A stretch of 64,000 nt of DNA from Galdieria partita (lineage: Eukaryota; Rhodophyta; Bangiophyceae; Galdieriales; Galdieriaceae). The DNA is taken from NCBI GenBank assembly GCA_025991245.1, contig BQMJ01000012.1, positions 234,641 through 298,640 on the forward strand, given 5' to 3'. Each line of letters begins with the position of its first letter. The first letter of the stretch is position 1. A program made the position numbers and the translations under genes. Below are positions 1 to 10,959 of the stretch, one piece after another. The notes below the pieces were generated by a model. The model had not been told where the DNA came from. It saw only the letters and a program-made list of their open reading frames with translations, and made no database searches.

Positions 1-986
1 TATGTACAATTAGTGTATATGAACCGACAACTGAAATGTTAAGTTGCAAAGTAGAGAATATTGGAACACGAAAGCGATTTTTCATTTGACATATTCGATG
101 CAAGTTCAACATATACTGTTCAGATATATTTATACAATCTCAAAAAGAAGATAACGCTCATACTACAAACTTAAATGGAAGATAATATTACCTAAAGAAA
201 TGCAAGGCTGTATTTGTTTCCGTGAAAAGTGTTGTTGAGCTTAGGCAGTTATATACCTTCAGTGATTAACGACTTCTGTGTAAGTTTCGATATGTTTTCG
301 AGTTTTGCTGTAACCAGAGATTTACGTGGAAGTAGCAAAACATTCTCCTAGATAAGGTGAATATGGGGAAGTTCCAAATGATCTATTTTAGCAGAGACTT
401 TTCGTCAGTGTATTCTTAAAGACGTGTCTTCATTGTTTACTTTCCAAATGTGGTTTCTCCTTTGCTATCATATGTGAGGGTCTAAAATCGCTTGGAAGAC
501 GTTTTAGATATAGTCTTTAGGAGTAATTTCCTCTAAAAGTTCCACAACGGACTGTGGTATAGTTGAAGACTTCAAGTTTCAGCACTACGTACTAAATGCA
601 AGCACTTCCTGTTCTTACAAATTTTGTTTTTCTTTTGTTATGTTATATTCTTGACGTCTTTGGATGAATTATTCGTATATGATATCTTTTAGTGGCATCT
701 TTCGAAACGAGGACGGCGTCAAACTATGCTCATCTTTATTGACTTCTTTAATGTTTGAGGTCTTCATGCATAGTATAACGTGCTTGCAATAATACTCTAG
801 TGTTTCAAAATATCACAAAGTTGACTAAGAGATTGACTGTCTTGCAATGTGTCAGTGCAGGCATCGAAGGGATCTGTGAATCAAAGTCTGCTTCGTTACT
901 AAAACACATAGTCTGCGATAAATTGAGTTCAACACTAATAAGCAAATTTACTAAAACGCTCAAATTTTTTCACTTGTGAAAATCAA
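1..986. other. Intergenic sequence, no gene recognised
   Basis: No reading frame of convincing length or composition and no RNA gene is visible. The sequence lies downstream of the minus-strand gene that ends at 987, so its right edge probably holds that gene's 3' untranslated region. Confidence 0.4.
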
Positions 987-2204
987 CTATAACATATCAC
1001 TGCCACACCATTTAGTGTTTCTAATTACACTGCCCTTGTGTGATTCTAAATATGCTTCAACAGTCGAGACATTAAGTCCATAGTCGAACTGTAACGTATT
1101 CAGCTGTGCTACCAAGTTCGAAACTTCAAAGATATAACTAACTTCGTCATGAAAATGTACTCCCAGAAGCAACGTATCATCGAACTGAGCTATACCTGTA
1201 GGATATTCTACGCTCTTACGCGAAATACGAGAAGAACACAATGAAGGAAAAAGTTTCAAAGGTGAGCTGACTGAAAGAATTCTGAAGGGATAGACCTGTA
1301 GAACTACGACTATTCCTCGATAAAAGTACGAGTCCTCCTTTTCTGTCTCAACTTCTGATTTCGAGCTTCGCCTGCCTTCTTCAACCCAACGACCATGGCA
1401 AAAGCAAAAAAACTGATTCCTTCGCAACCATATACACGGAGTACCTCCCCTAAGTATCGTAGCCTCCGTCACAACATCTCCAGTCTCTTTATAGACAACT
1501 TCACAGTAAAAATAGTCAAGTCGCTTCTCACACTCCAACACAACGAGTGGGGAGAACGAATATATAAGAAAGAGAATATCCTGCCAAACTAGTGGAGTCC
1601 AATTTTTTTCTACTTTCAGCAAATCAATTCCCGCAGTCTTTACTGGATATGACCTTAACTCCGAAACCGAAACGAAGGACATCTTTCTTTCTGAAATTCC
1701 AGTTTGGACAGAACAAATCAAATAGCGGTTATACTTCCATTCAAAACCTCTGCAGTCTTCAAAACCATTTTCTTCAAGGGAAATAAAAGAAGGCGGAAGG
1801 GCTCCAATAATATCAACTCCATTTAGTCGCCTTTCTCTCAGTTGCGACTTTGAAATAAACGAAAAACCACCTTTGCTTCTTTGCTCGCACAAAGTTCTAA
1901 AATACACCTCACCATCTTGAAATATCGAAGGAGAGACAAGAAGACAACGGAACGGTTCTTGAATAAGAAATCTGCTAGCTAACTGGTCCACGAGAAACTT
2001 TGTAGAGTCTAGTACTTTCACATCGAAGGATAAACTCACTCTTCCTTCAAAACTGGTAAGAACCAATGGAACGCGTCTATTTAACCCAAAAGTCTTTATA
2101 GAATTTTTAATGTGGCTAGCAACCAAGCTTGCAAATAAGACTGTTGTTATAACAAAAGTAAGTCGCCTTCTAAACTGCTGACGCGTTGCATACTTTGTCG
2201 GCAT
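987..2204 (-). CDS. Type II membrane protein with GH130-like beta-propeller motifs
   Basis: A 405-residue protein if the ATG at 2204 is used; the frame stays open upstream, but only from a TTG. A short basic N-terminus (RQQFRRR) is followed by one hydrophobic segment at residues ~12-32, the layout of a signal anchor with a lumenal catalytic domain. Spaced motifs fit the five-bladed propeller of GH130/GH43-like sugar-active proteins: FEDCRGF (~148-154, compare E-D-P-R), EKNWTP (~199-204), YSFSP (~215-219), RGGTP (~252-256), YPTGI (~334-338) and HDE (~352-354). By analogy it would be a lumenal glycoside phosphorylase or glycosyltransferase-like enzyme; the substrate cannot be read from the sequence. 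The first propeller aspartate and the proline after it are altered (EDCR rather than EDPR), so activity is uncertain. The fold call rests on motif recall and needs a profile search. Confidence 0.6.
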   Translation of the reverse strand: MPTKYATRQQFRRRLTFVITTVLFASLVASHIKNSIKTFGLNRRVPLVLTSFEGRVSLSFDVKVLDSTKFLVDQLASRFLIQEPFRCLLVSPSIFQDGEVYFRTLCEQRSKGGFSFISKSQLRERRLNGVDIIGALPPSFISLEENGFEDCRGFEWKYNRYLICSVQTGISERKMSFVSVSELRSYPVKTAGIDLLKVEKNWTPLVWQDILFLIYSFSPLVVLECEKRLDYFYCEVVYKETGDVVTEATILRGGTPCIWLRRNQFFCFCHGRWVEEGRRSSKSEVETEKEDSYFYRGIVVVLQVYPFRILSVSSPLKLFPSLCSSRISRKSVEYPTGIAQFDDTLLLGVHFHDEVSYIFEVSNLVAQLNTLQFDYGLNVSTVEAYLESHKGSVIRNTKWCGSDML

Positions 2205-2499
2205 GGGCAACCTTATAGAAAGAAAATTATGAACCGTTGAGACAGTTTTCAATTCCCACAGGGATTGAAATGACGAACACAGGCAGAATAGGAATAGAAG
2301 AAAGTTTTCTCATTTTAGATTACACTTATGTGTCATAGTTGTTCTTTGCTTTACTTGATAAGATGGATTGATCCATAGTTAAAGATGCTCGAATCTCTCG
2401 AATAAACTTGCTTCAAAAGCGGCAGTCGAATACTTACTAAAACTTTCTCAAAAGAGAGGTCCTTAGCACAAGGGTCTCTATATTCCTTTCCTATCCAGC

Positions 2500-3253
2500 A
2501 GACTGACTTTTATGGTATCTCCAAATGACATTGTTTTGTTGTTGACTTCCTATAAAGAGAAGAACTTTCAAATTACCGAGTTTATCGTACTTGATTTCCT
2601 TTTGTACCCTCTAACTGGATCTGACTAGCAACAGCTATCGTTCTAGTCACATTTATTACAAGAGCACCGGTTTCATATGAGTCGGCAAGCATAGTTTGTC
2701 TAGTTATTTCAAGGCAACGGAAATCTAGGAACGTGAGAATTCGACAACGTTTCTATTAGAATCACACACAACTCTAATTCGAGTGATTCAAAGTGTTTGA
2801 CTTAAAAGGACCTTCTTGAGCTGATCTGGAAGTTACCTCTATGACCTTCTGAATGGCCAACAGACACAAGATAAGCAAACCGATATACAGCTAAAATATG
2901 GGATAAGGAATGAGTATTGTTGACTAAAGACTTGATCCGATCCTTATGTAAAAAGAATACGTAAAAAGTTTAACCGAAGCTCTGTAAAATGAAAGAAATG
3001 TCAATATCCATATTGATTATATTCCACAAGTTTGCATGAAGTATCCTCTTGTAATACAGTGCTTGAGCTTTGTTTTCAATCTAACAGAGCATTCAATTTT
3101 TTTAGACCGCTGTATTACTTGAAATTTCAGAGGACGCGTCATTTGACATTGAACATGTCAGCAGCATTGGAGTGAACTGGACACGTTGATGTAAACATTT
3201 GTTACAAAAAGAGATGAAATGATTAGAAAAATTTTTAATTTCGTTTGCTAAAA
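2500..3253. other. Hint-gene upstream region with eroded match to the right-arm edge ORF
   Basis: No intact gene. Bases ~2,500-2,700 are a diverged reverse-complement match to 35,460-35,660, where the right arm has an open frame of 154 codons; on the left that frame is broken. The ~250 bases directly before the Hint start (ATG at 3254) are well conserved between the arms, which fits a shared promoter, though no specific element can be named. Confidence 0.4.
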
Positions 3254-4465
3254 ATGAGTAATCGAAGGATATTTTTGTCAATTTTGTTTTGCTTATCTTT
3301 GTACATTCTAACCGAAGCAAGTGTTCCCCTTGATAAGAAGGTCAGAACAAGCTACACGTCTCCAGAGTCTAGCTTGAAACAACATTATGGTATCGGATCT
3401 AAGAACTCCTCACTTACAAATCATCTCATTTCATTAAAGAGCAGTACTAGAAGTTTCTCCATCACAGTGAGAGGTACTTATTATCTATTTTCTACTTCAT
3501 GTAGTGGAAATAATAATATCAGTTTTTCGTTTGACTCAAGTACTTCTGGCATTTATGAAAAAATTAATGTCTACGAGTTCTTTTACATTTATTTGAATTA
3601 CGAATTGCCTTCTGTAACAAAGGCAGTGACCTCATATCTATCAGGATACGGCAGTAACATGAGCCTGAATGTTTGTTATAATGGCGACTGTCACCAATAT
3701 CCTCTTAGCCACTGTATTGACATGAGTCGCATTATGGTAGATATTGGCGCTTCAGAAGGTAATGCTGAATATGGAAGTTTATCTCTTGATATAACTAGAC
3801 CTTCTTCTCCTTCATCTCCTTCTCCAAGTCCTGCATCTACGTCATTCTCCTCAAGTGGTGTTCACTGTCTTTCTGAGGACTCAAAAGTTTACTCGAGTTC
3901 CTTTCAAGAACTGAATATCGGATCGATCAGAAGCAATGATTTCATATTGACTCTTGATGCCAAATCAAAGGCTATTCGATCAACTCGTGTAATTGGATGG
4001 TTGGACAAGAAAGATGATGTCCGTGTCACTTTTCTTGGTATAAAACACGAAATGGGATATCTTAAAGTTTCACCTTATCATTTATTAATGCGTTTTGGAG
4101 CAAACAAAGTAGATGCTGTGTTTGCAAAGGATATCAGAATTGGTGATAATCTCTTGTTTCAAAATAATTCAGTAGCATCATATAGTCAAGTAACTGAAAT
4201 AAGGAATGTTGTTCAAATGGGTGCTTTTGCTCCACTTACAATGGATGGGAACTTTTTAGCCAATGGCGTTTTGGTTTCCTGCTACGCTCATTTTGCATCT
4301 CATCGACTGGCTCATTTAGCATTTGCACCTTATCGTTGGTATTATTCAACGATAGGCCATTTTACTGCATCTGAGCCACAGAATCATATTAGACTATTAA
4401 AGACTTTACTCCATTGGAGCAATCGCATTCATTTGTCAAGTGGAATAATTGGAGCCAAGGCATGA
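3254..4465 (+). CDS. Secreted protein with C-terminal Hedgehog-type Hint (Hog) domain, copy 1
   Basis: 403 residues from ATG 3254; the frame continues upstream only to a TTG. An N-terminal signal peptide (hydrophobic to about residue 20, ending near TEAS) is followed by a Ser/Thr-rich ectodomain with a conserved cysteine cluster (CYNGDCHQYPLSHC, ~141-154) and a Pro/Ser linker (~183-200). A Hint domain begins at Cys205 (GVHC-LSED). It keeps the hallmarks of Hedgehog autoprocessing: the N-terminal nucleophile Cys, a TxxH-type motif as SPYH (273-276, Thr replaced by Ser), and the GAFAPLT / NGVLVSCYA / HRLAHLAFAP blocks containing the second Cys (343). About 45 residues follow, where Hedgehog proteins bind the lipid adduct. 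Hint domains cleave at the Gly-Cys bond and can esterify the released fragment; that this copy does so is inferred. The Hint half is nearly identical to the copy at 33,707, while the ectodomain is strongly diverged. Confidence 0.88.
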   Translation: MSNRRIFLSILFCLSLYILTEASVPLDKKVRTSYTSPESSLKQHYGIGSKNSSLTNHLISLKSSTRSFSITVRGTYYLFSTSCSGNNNISFSFDSSTSGIYEKINVYEFFYIYLNYELPSVTKAVTSYLSGYGSNMSLNVCYNGDCHQYPLSHCIDMSRIMVDIGASEGNAEYGSLSLDITRPSSPSSPSPSPASTSFSSSGVHCLSEDSKVYSSSFQELNIGSIRSNDFILTLDAKSKAIRSTRVIGWLDKKDDVRVTFLGIKHEMGYLKVSPYHLLMRFGANKVDAVFAKDIRIGDNLLFQNNSVASYSQVTEIRNVVQMGAFAPLTMDGNFLANGVLVSCYAHFASHRLAHLAFAPYRWYYSTIGHFTASEPQNHIRLLKTLLHWSNRIHLSSGIIGAKA

Positions 4466-4498
4466 TCAGTAGACTTTGGATTTCACATTCCTCTATGT

Positions 4499-4747
4499 TT
4501 GTTTTCGTGTGGAGTGCTGCTTTCTACGTGTCTTACTGAGTCAACAATGTTATCTCATGAATTGTTCTTGTATTCTTTAATAAATTTCATTTGGTATTTA
4601 TGTTCATACTATTATTTCAAGGTTAAGGTAGAGAGCTTCTCAGAACTCATAGAAGTTTCTCTTGTGGTAAATTTTAGTCTTTTGCATCCAACAAAAAGAC
4701 GATCATTTGTTAGATCCAGAAGAGATGCATTAATGTATTATCTATGA
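4499..4747 (+). other. Open frame conserved downstream of Hint copies (uncertain coding)
   Basis: An 82-codon open frame, starting at a non-ATG codon 33 bases after the Hint stop, is matched after the other two larger Hint copies (33,425-33,673 and 23,993-24,277). It would encode a hydrophobic segment (SLINFIWYLCSYYYF) followed by a basic tail. In the 24-kb copy an ATG overlaps the Hint stop (ATGA). A one-base length difference puts that ATG out of frame in this copy. Differences between copies look mostly amino-acid-changing, which argues for 3' untranslated sequence or a rarely used exon rather than a constrained gene. Confidence 0.3.
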
Positions 4748-6479
4748 AAGTATAATTAAAACTAACGAGTTTCATGGATTTTCCAAAGGAAGAGAGGTAC
4801 CTAAATGAATAGGAAATTCTAAAACAATCGGAATGACACTCTCGATCAAGATGTATGTTACTCTATTATCTTTCAAAGTTTAGCAGATCCAAACTATGTG
4901 GAATTTACGTTATACAAAAGGATTCCCTGAAAGTTTTCGAGTTCTGTTTGAAGAGAAGAAAAGTGATATTTTACGAAGCGCTGAGAGCAGGATCATGTCA
5001 AGTTTTATAATCTATCCAAAGGGTGAGCATCAATGTATGTTTTGAATACTGAGTCCTCTTAAGTGGGCAAGTGTTTGGTAACATGTCTTACGAAGCAAAA
5101 TTGATACGAGCTCTGGTGAATTCTGAGTGTTTGTCGTGATCCAACAAGTTTTAGATAGATCGGATCACGCTGGATCAGATGATTCATTGCTTCGAAATAG
5201 AGTTACTCGGTTCATACTGAAATCGAAGAAGGGAGCTTTGGAAGGTTGTCGTCTTTAGTTTTAGATAGTTTGTAAATAATTTTTGTGGGTCGCATATTTC
5301 TTCAAACTAGAGATTTGTAAGTTATAAGCCAAATAACCATCCAGAAGGTTTACAGGATGTTCATTTATAAAGTGTGTCAGACTGAAGGATCTTCTAAGAT
5401 GAAACTGTTGACGCAAAGGTCATCCTCTAAACTGACTGAAAAGTATTTTGACTGAGCTTTGCTTAGAAGGACATGCTCTATTTCTCAACGAGTCCGAATA
5501 GCTCAGTAACATATACAAATTCCCACACTTGGCTATATTCCTGTTTTATACATGGATTGAACAAGGGAAATAATATGGTTCACGTTTTCTAACACGTTGT
5601 TTTGCAAATTAGTTTATCTCTTCAGTTGAACGAGTTCTGCTATGTAGCATTTGTCACGTTGCCTTGTTTCCTTGGCAGCCTGAGGAAAAGTTTTCTGGAG
5701 TTTACGGGAACAATCAAATGGCTTTCACTTGCTACAAATGTTATTTCGACGTTACCAAAAAACCAAAAGAAGTCGAGTTGTCACTTTGAAATTTACAACT
5801 TGTAGTAGTTGCCTTGTGGATAAGTTTTGTCTGTAGGAGAATGTGTAATCCTATGTTCTATGAAATAGATTTATATTGTTCAGCTCCTCAAGGCGATCCA
5901 GAAGAACTCTTCCTTGCCCTTCTTTTTTATAGTATATGTAACCTTTCCATTCTAGAGCATAAGAAGAAAGAAATTTTCAAAACAAAACTGTCATAAGGAT
6001 ACATGGGTTAGAAGCTATAGAGTTTTATATATAGAGCAAATAGGTACATGTTTTTTCTTAGAGTCTACATTTCAACATGAAACACGTTCAATCATAGATT
6101 AAGAATATAAATAACAAAGAAGTTTGTCAATGTAGAAATAGTTTTGAAAGAGGTAAAACTGTTTTCACCGATCTTTGACAATGTTAGTGTTGATAATATT
6201 TTCTTCTGTTATTGCTGCAACGAATAGGGACCGATTTTCAATCGCGTTGGACGTCACATAGTAGTCCACTATGTTGAGTGCTTTTTAAGGAAAGATAATG
6301 TATGAAACTGCTTTGGTAGACCGAGAACAAGACGTCTATGTAGTAACTGGACTTTTATAAGAGTTGCAGGTTCTCAAGGAACCTGATTGTTCTTTTAAAC
6401 CAGTCATCCCTTTTGCCCCACATCTCTTCGAAAGTAGAAGGACAAGATTTGTAGAAAGTTATTTAGAACTCTTAAAGTG
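4748..6479. other. Duplicated non-coding stretch with a short coding-like relic (5,590-5,996)
   Basis: No intact gene. Between ~5,590 and 5,996 several short frames recur in the right arm at 32,213-32,600, sharing the peptide GDPEELFLAL. One frame shows paired cysteines (CSxCH and CYKC) resembling a zinc ribbon, but stops interrupt it in both arms. A perfect 7-bp stem (CAGGTTC / GAACCTG, five-base loop) lies at 6,367-6,385 and is preserved in the right arm. The rest shows nothing recognisable. Confidence 0.35.
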
Positions 6480-7568
6480 CATGGGTTGAAAGAGCACTAA
6501 TAGGACCTGAGAACATAAGTGATTATGAAAAAGACAACAGGATATCCTTCCTGGACAGGTTAAAAGATTCAGACCTCTTGTACATTGACCTAAACCTCAA
6601 ACTACCAGAACTTAAAGAGGGGAACTTGGAGTGGGCTGTTCAGTACCTTTTGTACAATTCAGCCTGCTTGAAATCGGGTCATCGATAACCGGACCCTGAA
6701 GAGTTTTAAAAAGTCTTTAAACTCAGAATTGATATGCTAATTGAGAAAATCCTTGCAGTCTTAAACATTCCTGCTGATCAATAATTTCGTGTTCTAGACG
6801 AAAACTACGATGAATTTAAAGTTTTCCCCTCAATCTACCGCTTACTAGAAGAAATCTGTACATTTTACTAGATCTACATCAGACATAGAGAGAACGACAT
6901 TAGGTAGCTAGCAATGAGTGGAAAAGAATTGTGGATGAAATGTTAGAATTCGAAAAGATATATATTCAATTTGAGCCAACATCTCATAGTTCGAATATTA
7001 TTCAAGTTGCATAGAAGAACGAGAGAACAGAATTTGATTGTGGGTATTGTCTGTAAAGGACGATGGAGTTCAAATGGAATGAAATAATGGATGTACCTCG
7101 CAAGTTTTTGCAACCAGTTTATGATCAAGTGTTGACTATTCATCCTACATTGCATTTCACGTTGGTCATCATAAGTAGGAAGCTAACGACTAGCGTAGCA
7201 ACTGACTTGAATCATTCTAGTCATTGTTATTCCTGTGGCGATAGAGTAGCAGGAGTTTTCTTGATTCCTCATAATTGTGAATTGATTATTCTTTCTGAAT
7301 CAGATGTAAAAACTTTATTGGTGAAGATATTTTGTCGAGTTTAAGGAGCACTGCTTCTGTTTCGTGTGCCAATTCCTTGATTCATAGCCCATATGTACTT
7401 CCTTCCATGACAATACTAGATTCAAGTTATTCTCTCAGCTGCCAATTAAAAAGTGTCCTATGTCCATTGACTCCGATTTTTCAAAACTTTAACGAGGATC
7501 GTCTTGAACGAGTTGTTTCTACTACAATTCGCTTCCTAAAGATTTCCTATTGCCAATCACATTCCTGA
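6480..7568 (+). pseudogene. Decayed gene of unknown function, left-arm copy
   Basis: Stretches of coding-like sequence share frames but are cut by stops. One run gives WVERALIGPENIS through NRISFLDRLKDSDLL and ends at a stop after KSGHR near 6,690. Another runs in one frame from ~6,908 (NEWKRIVDEMLEFEKIY) through two stops into the open stretch 7,063-7,344 (93 codons, ATG at 7063), which contains CYSCGDR. A further open stretch covers 7,332-7,568. I do not recognise the family. The same broken frames are preserved base for base in the right arm (30,641-31,740), so the decay predates the duplication or has been copied between arms. A spliced gene with several short exons is a possible alternative. 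Confidence 0.4.
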
Positions 7569-8619
7569 CCTAAGGACTCCAATCAAATTACAAAAAATGT
7601 TGGTGAAAATTGAAATTTCTCAAAGTGGCTCCAATATTTGAAAATATTGCAACATTCAAACTTGAAAACCATCATGTGCAAAGGACAGGAAATAAAAGTC
7701 ATATATTCATTGAAAGAGGAACATTTTTCCGTCGTGAAGCATTGTCGTTGTTGTCTGTTGTTGTTTCGCATCTTTAGCTTCGGTCCAAGTCACTTTTTTT
7801 CCTGCAGTTGTGCCAAGTTTCGAATGTGATCGTTTTTAGGTATCTAAACGACTCAGTAAGGACCTCTAAGTTTCACATAGGACTATAGTAATCCCGCCTT
7901 TACATCCGCCCTTTGTATGACATCGTACCAACAAAGATACTTGAGATTGTCATTGTAATACAGTCGAAGACGTTAGATTTCTGCCTCTTTTCTTGTACTC
8001 CTACAACATTCCTGTTCTTTGACGACGAAATTGTGTTCCACCTTCGGATCTTTTCTTCGAGCAATGGTTTTCCTTGTTACTCCTTTAAAAGACAACACTT
8101 TGTAAACTTTGGAATGCAACTAAGAAAGAAGTTTCTGTCTGTAGAAAGGATGGAAAGAGTATTCACGTGAAAATTCAGCTTCGACGGAATTCAAGGTCAG
8201 ATGTGTGTTTGCGACAAAATTGTTTGGCTAAAGCTACGGAAGTCTTCAAAGTCATATGGCTGGACGTCTGGTTCTTATTGAAAAGGTAGCTCCAGTTGAC
8301 TACAGTAATGTGTCTCCTGATGTCGTCTTAAATAGGATTGTTTTCAACATAGTCAGGTACCTCTCGAATTTATCCTTGTCTGAGAAAGTTGTAACAACTA
8401 TACAAGTATCCTGGGATTCACAGGCTACTTAACTGTTTCACTTGCATAGGGACACGAAACTGTTGCTTTGCGACAATTTTCATATACTACGTTCCCCCGT
8501 TTATGCTATCTAAAAGTAGTTTTCAGGAGATGAATGAACTATGGTTACAATTCATATATGCCTTAAGATTCTCTCAGCAAAAATAAGGTTTTTATAAAAG
8601 ACAGACAAGTTAGGTGATT
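7569..8619. other. Duplicated stretch without a recognised gene
   Basis: Short frames at 7,638-7,829 and 7,913-8,170 are matched in the right arm. At 7,913-8,170 the two translations differ at about five of 85 positions, clearly more than in the neighbouring fucosyltransferase gene, so this part of the arm has been free to diverge. No domain is recognisable. Confidence 0.35.
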
Positions 8620-9648
8620 TCAAATGCACCAAAAAGCGTATCTGTGACAATTCCAAAACTCTACGCCATTTTTGCATATGGGAGGAAATGAAAATATAAT
8701 CTCATGTTTTGGATATTTTGTCAATAGCATTGAGGCAGCGTTATTAGAAAAAGTACTAATAAAATTTCCAAAGAGATATTTTGCCTCTGAAATCACAAAT
8801 AGATCGACGTATCGTGAAGGTATCTGAAGTTCAGAAGACAAGTTATGAAGAGATATTGCACCTTTTTTAAAAAATTCTTGATCAATCGATGGAACCTGTC
8901 CATCTGAAGAGAGAAACAATGGAGTATTACTCACTTGTAGAGAGCTTAAAATATCGTAAACTGTTGTGGCGTTCCAAGGGCAAGAAAAGCGAATTCTGTT
9001 TGCAATCCAAGTTGGATAGTTCGTAATATATTGATCACAAGTCAAATCAAGATTTCTAAGGTGGACTGCCACAAAATTACCTTCAACGAGACCTATCTCG
9101 TGCAATATGAATCTCAAAGACTCCAATTGTTTCCTTTTCCAACGCAACAGAGAAAAAGCCAATTTGTTTTGTGTTGGAGTAAGACAAGCAAAAAAGGCTT
9201 CTTCGGCAGTGATTTCAAGAGGGCTCTCATTGGAAGAATACATGGCTAAGACGGCGGGATCCTCTGATAGTATACCTCGAAGTTTAGTCAACTTTATAGT
9301 GTCATTGAGACTATTTCCTGGCTCTACAAACATTCCATGTTCCTCGAACAGAGAAAAGTCAAAGAAGTCAAACATGTCGTGGTTCGAACAAACAATTTTT
9401 CGGTTGATCAAACTCCCAACGAACATTGCATGGATGATTAGTAGCAGATTATTGTTTAACTGTCCATACCAGCCGCTCACAAACAAGGTTTTCTCCGGCT
9501 TTCTTGCTTTGACATTTCGCTCCTGCACACCTTGTCTTTCGTTGTATTTAATCAATTTGAACAAGAAAAACCCAGCAACCAACAAAAAGAAACCTTGAAT
9601 AGCCGAGCGACGAGAAACATGCAAAGAGCTGAATAGGAGCGTCATCAT
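8620..9648 (-). CDS. Type II membrane fucosyltransferase-like protein, left-arm copy
   Basis: 342 residues from ATG 9648 (a second ATG follows directly; a GTG-started extension adds five codons). A signal anchor at ~14-32 precedes a lumenal domain with features of GT-B fucosyltransferases (O-fucosyl/alpha-1,2/alpha-1,6 group): GWYGQLNNN (59-67, compare the G-x-x-G-N-Q loop), the peptide VAVHLRNLD (~193-201, like the H-x-R-x-x-D nucleotide-sugar motif), SSDG (247-250) and a C-terminal VDLFVIS...STFSNNAAS block. It would transfer a sugar, plausibly fucose from GDP-fucose, to a glycan or protein in the Golgi/ER lumen; donor and acceptor are inferred. The protein is identical to that at 28,561-29,589, and overlapping frames on the other strand are identical too, so synonymous sites also match. 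Confidence 0.75.
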   Translation of the reverse strand: MMTLLFSSLHVSRRSAIQGFFLLVAGFFLFKLIKYNERQGVQERNVKARKPEKTLFVSGWYGQLNNNLLLIIHAMFVGSLINRKIVCSNHDMFDFFDFSLFEEHGMFVEPGNSLNDTIKLTKLRGILSEDPAVLAMYSSNESPLEITAEEAFFACLTPTQNKLAFSLLRWKRKQLESLRFILHEIGLVEGNFVAVHLRNLDLTCDQYITNYPTWIANRIRFSCPWNATTVYDILSSLQVSNTPLFLSSDGQVPSIDQEFFKKGAISLHNLSSELQIPSRYVDLFVISEAKYLFGNFISTFSNNAASMLLTKYPKHEIIFSFPPICKNGVEFWNCHRYAFWCI

Positions 9649-9969
9649 TTGAACACAAAACACGACGATTACAAATTGAAAATGTACTCATTCACTCACC
9701 TTTGAGGTTTATGTGTCAGCAATATGCATCAACTCTCTCATGTTTACCTTGTAGAAAGTTGAAAGTTAATTTTCAAATACTAAAAGTGTGAAAGAATCGA
9801 GCTTGTGACATATTTTAAAGTTCATTTTTAGGAATATTGATAGCCAAGAATTTTTCGTTTTAATGGATAGGAAGATAGATAGATTTGGTCACGAAGGAGT
9901 CCTAAGTACCTTAAATTTTTCTTGCTCCTTTTACGGTTCTAAGAAGACTGTGAAAAGAGAAGCCAAGTA

Positions 9970-10959
9970 CACCTGGGAAACTTTGAAGACTGTTGAAAGG
10001 CAAGTTTGCTTAGGAATTGGAGAGCCTTGAACTTTGAAGTGCATTATTGTTACCTCATAGGAACATTAGCAGTTGAACTTTGATTAGTGTAGTCTTCTTT
10101 AGACACCGTTGCGGTAACTTGTGTCAAATGGAGTTAAAACTAATGTTTACGTTTTCACAGAAGAGTCGGCCTAGCATCGACTTGTGCTTTCCTTTTGCTG
10201 ACGTAACAGTTCCAACGAGTTTTCCTTCAAGTGACTCAATAGTTTTCTAACAACTTGAGTTCCACTCTGTCAATATAAAGTCTCTCAAGTGTGTGACTTG
10301 TCTTGAGATAAGCTCTGTGGTTCAAAAGAAGGCTTGATGGAACACTGTTAGGGTATACAGTTTTAAGTGAGATCCGGACCAACTCTCGAGATTCGTACGT
10401 CTGAAAGATAACTACGAGTCAAACTCAACTTGACTTTGAACTTGTATTACAATGCTTATGCTTTTCGTTTCTTGTTCTTTTCGTCCAGTTCTGTCACACT
10501 CATAAATAATCTTTCTGTTGTACAATAGAAATAAAGCTTTCAGAAAGGAAAAGCAGTGCATGAGCCTTTTTTAGACTCTTTTCACGTTCTGAAAAAGAAT
10601 TTGAAAAACGACGTATTACCAAGTTTGTGTGAGGTCTTACTTGGTTATAAGTTGGGTGCAAGGTTCCCTTGTAGTTGTTTATCGGTTCGAAGGATTAATT
10701 GGTAATCTTGAGTTGTTGAGTTTATGGAACTTTAAGTTGACAACGAGTGTATTGAAGGAGCGTACTGTACGAGAAATATTAATATCTCTTGCTAGAAATG
10801 TTGAGGAATACTTGTTTCTCTGTTTTCTAAAATCAAACGAGTATTGAAAGAAATTTGTCACACTAGAAAGATTCTAAGATGTTTTGACAAATGAATTCTC
10901 GAAGGACTCTTGAACGAGTTTATCAACAGCACCGCAGTTGATCGGTTTATGTTGGTTGG
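9970..10959. other. Intergenic sequence inside the inverted repeat boundary
   Basis: Unique sequence beginning exactly where the left arm ends. A 72-codon frame at 10,629-10,847 begins with GTG and has no recognisable features. Nothing else is seen. Confidence 0.35.

Larger units (their letters stand above)
2490..9969. repeat. Left arm of a large inverted duplication
   Basis: This segment recurs in reverse complement at about 28,240-35,680. From ~6,940 to 9,969 the pairing is gap-free: left and right coordinates always sum to 38,209. Around the Hint gene the sum falls to 38,172 and then 38,148, showing small indels. The inner edge is sharp: both arms share the bases up to position 9969 (paired with 28240) and differ immediately beyond. 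The outer edge is blurred by divergence, near 2,450-2,500 on the left and 35,660-35,720 on the right. The arm contains a Hint gene, a decayed gene and a fucosyltransferase-like gene. Confidence 0.9.

Noticed and set aside
9107-9598. 163-codon plus-strand frame, mirrored at 28,611-29,102
   Set aside because: It lies antisense inside the fucosyltransferase-like gene and is identical in both arms only because the sense gene is; it has no independent features.
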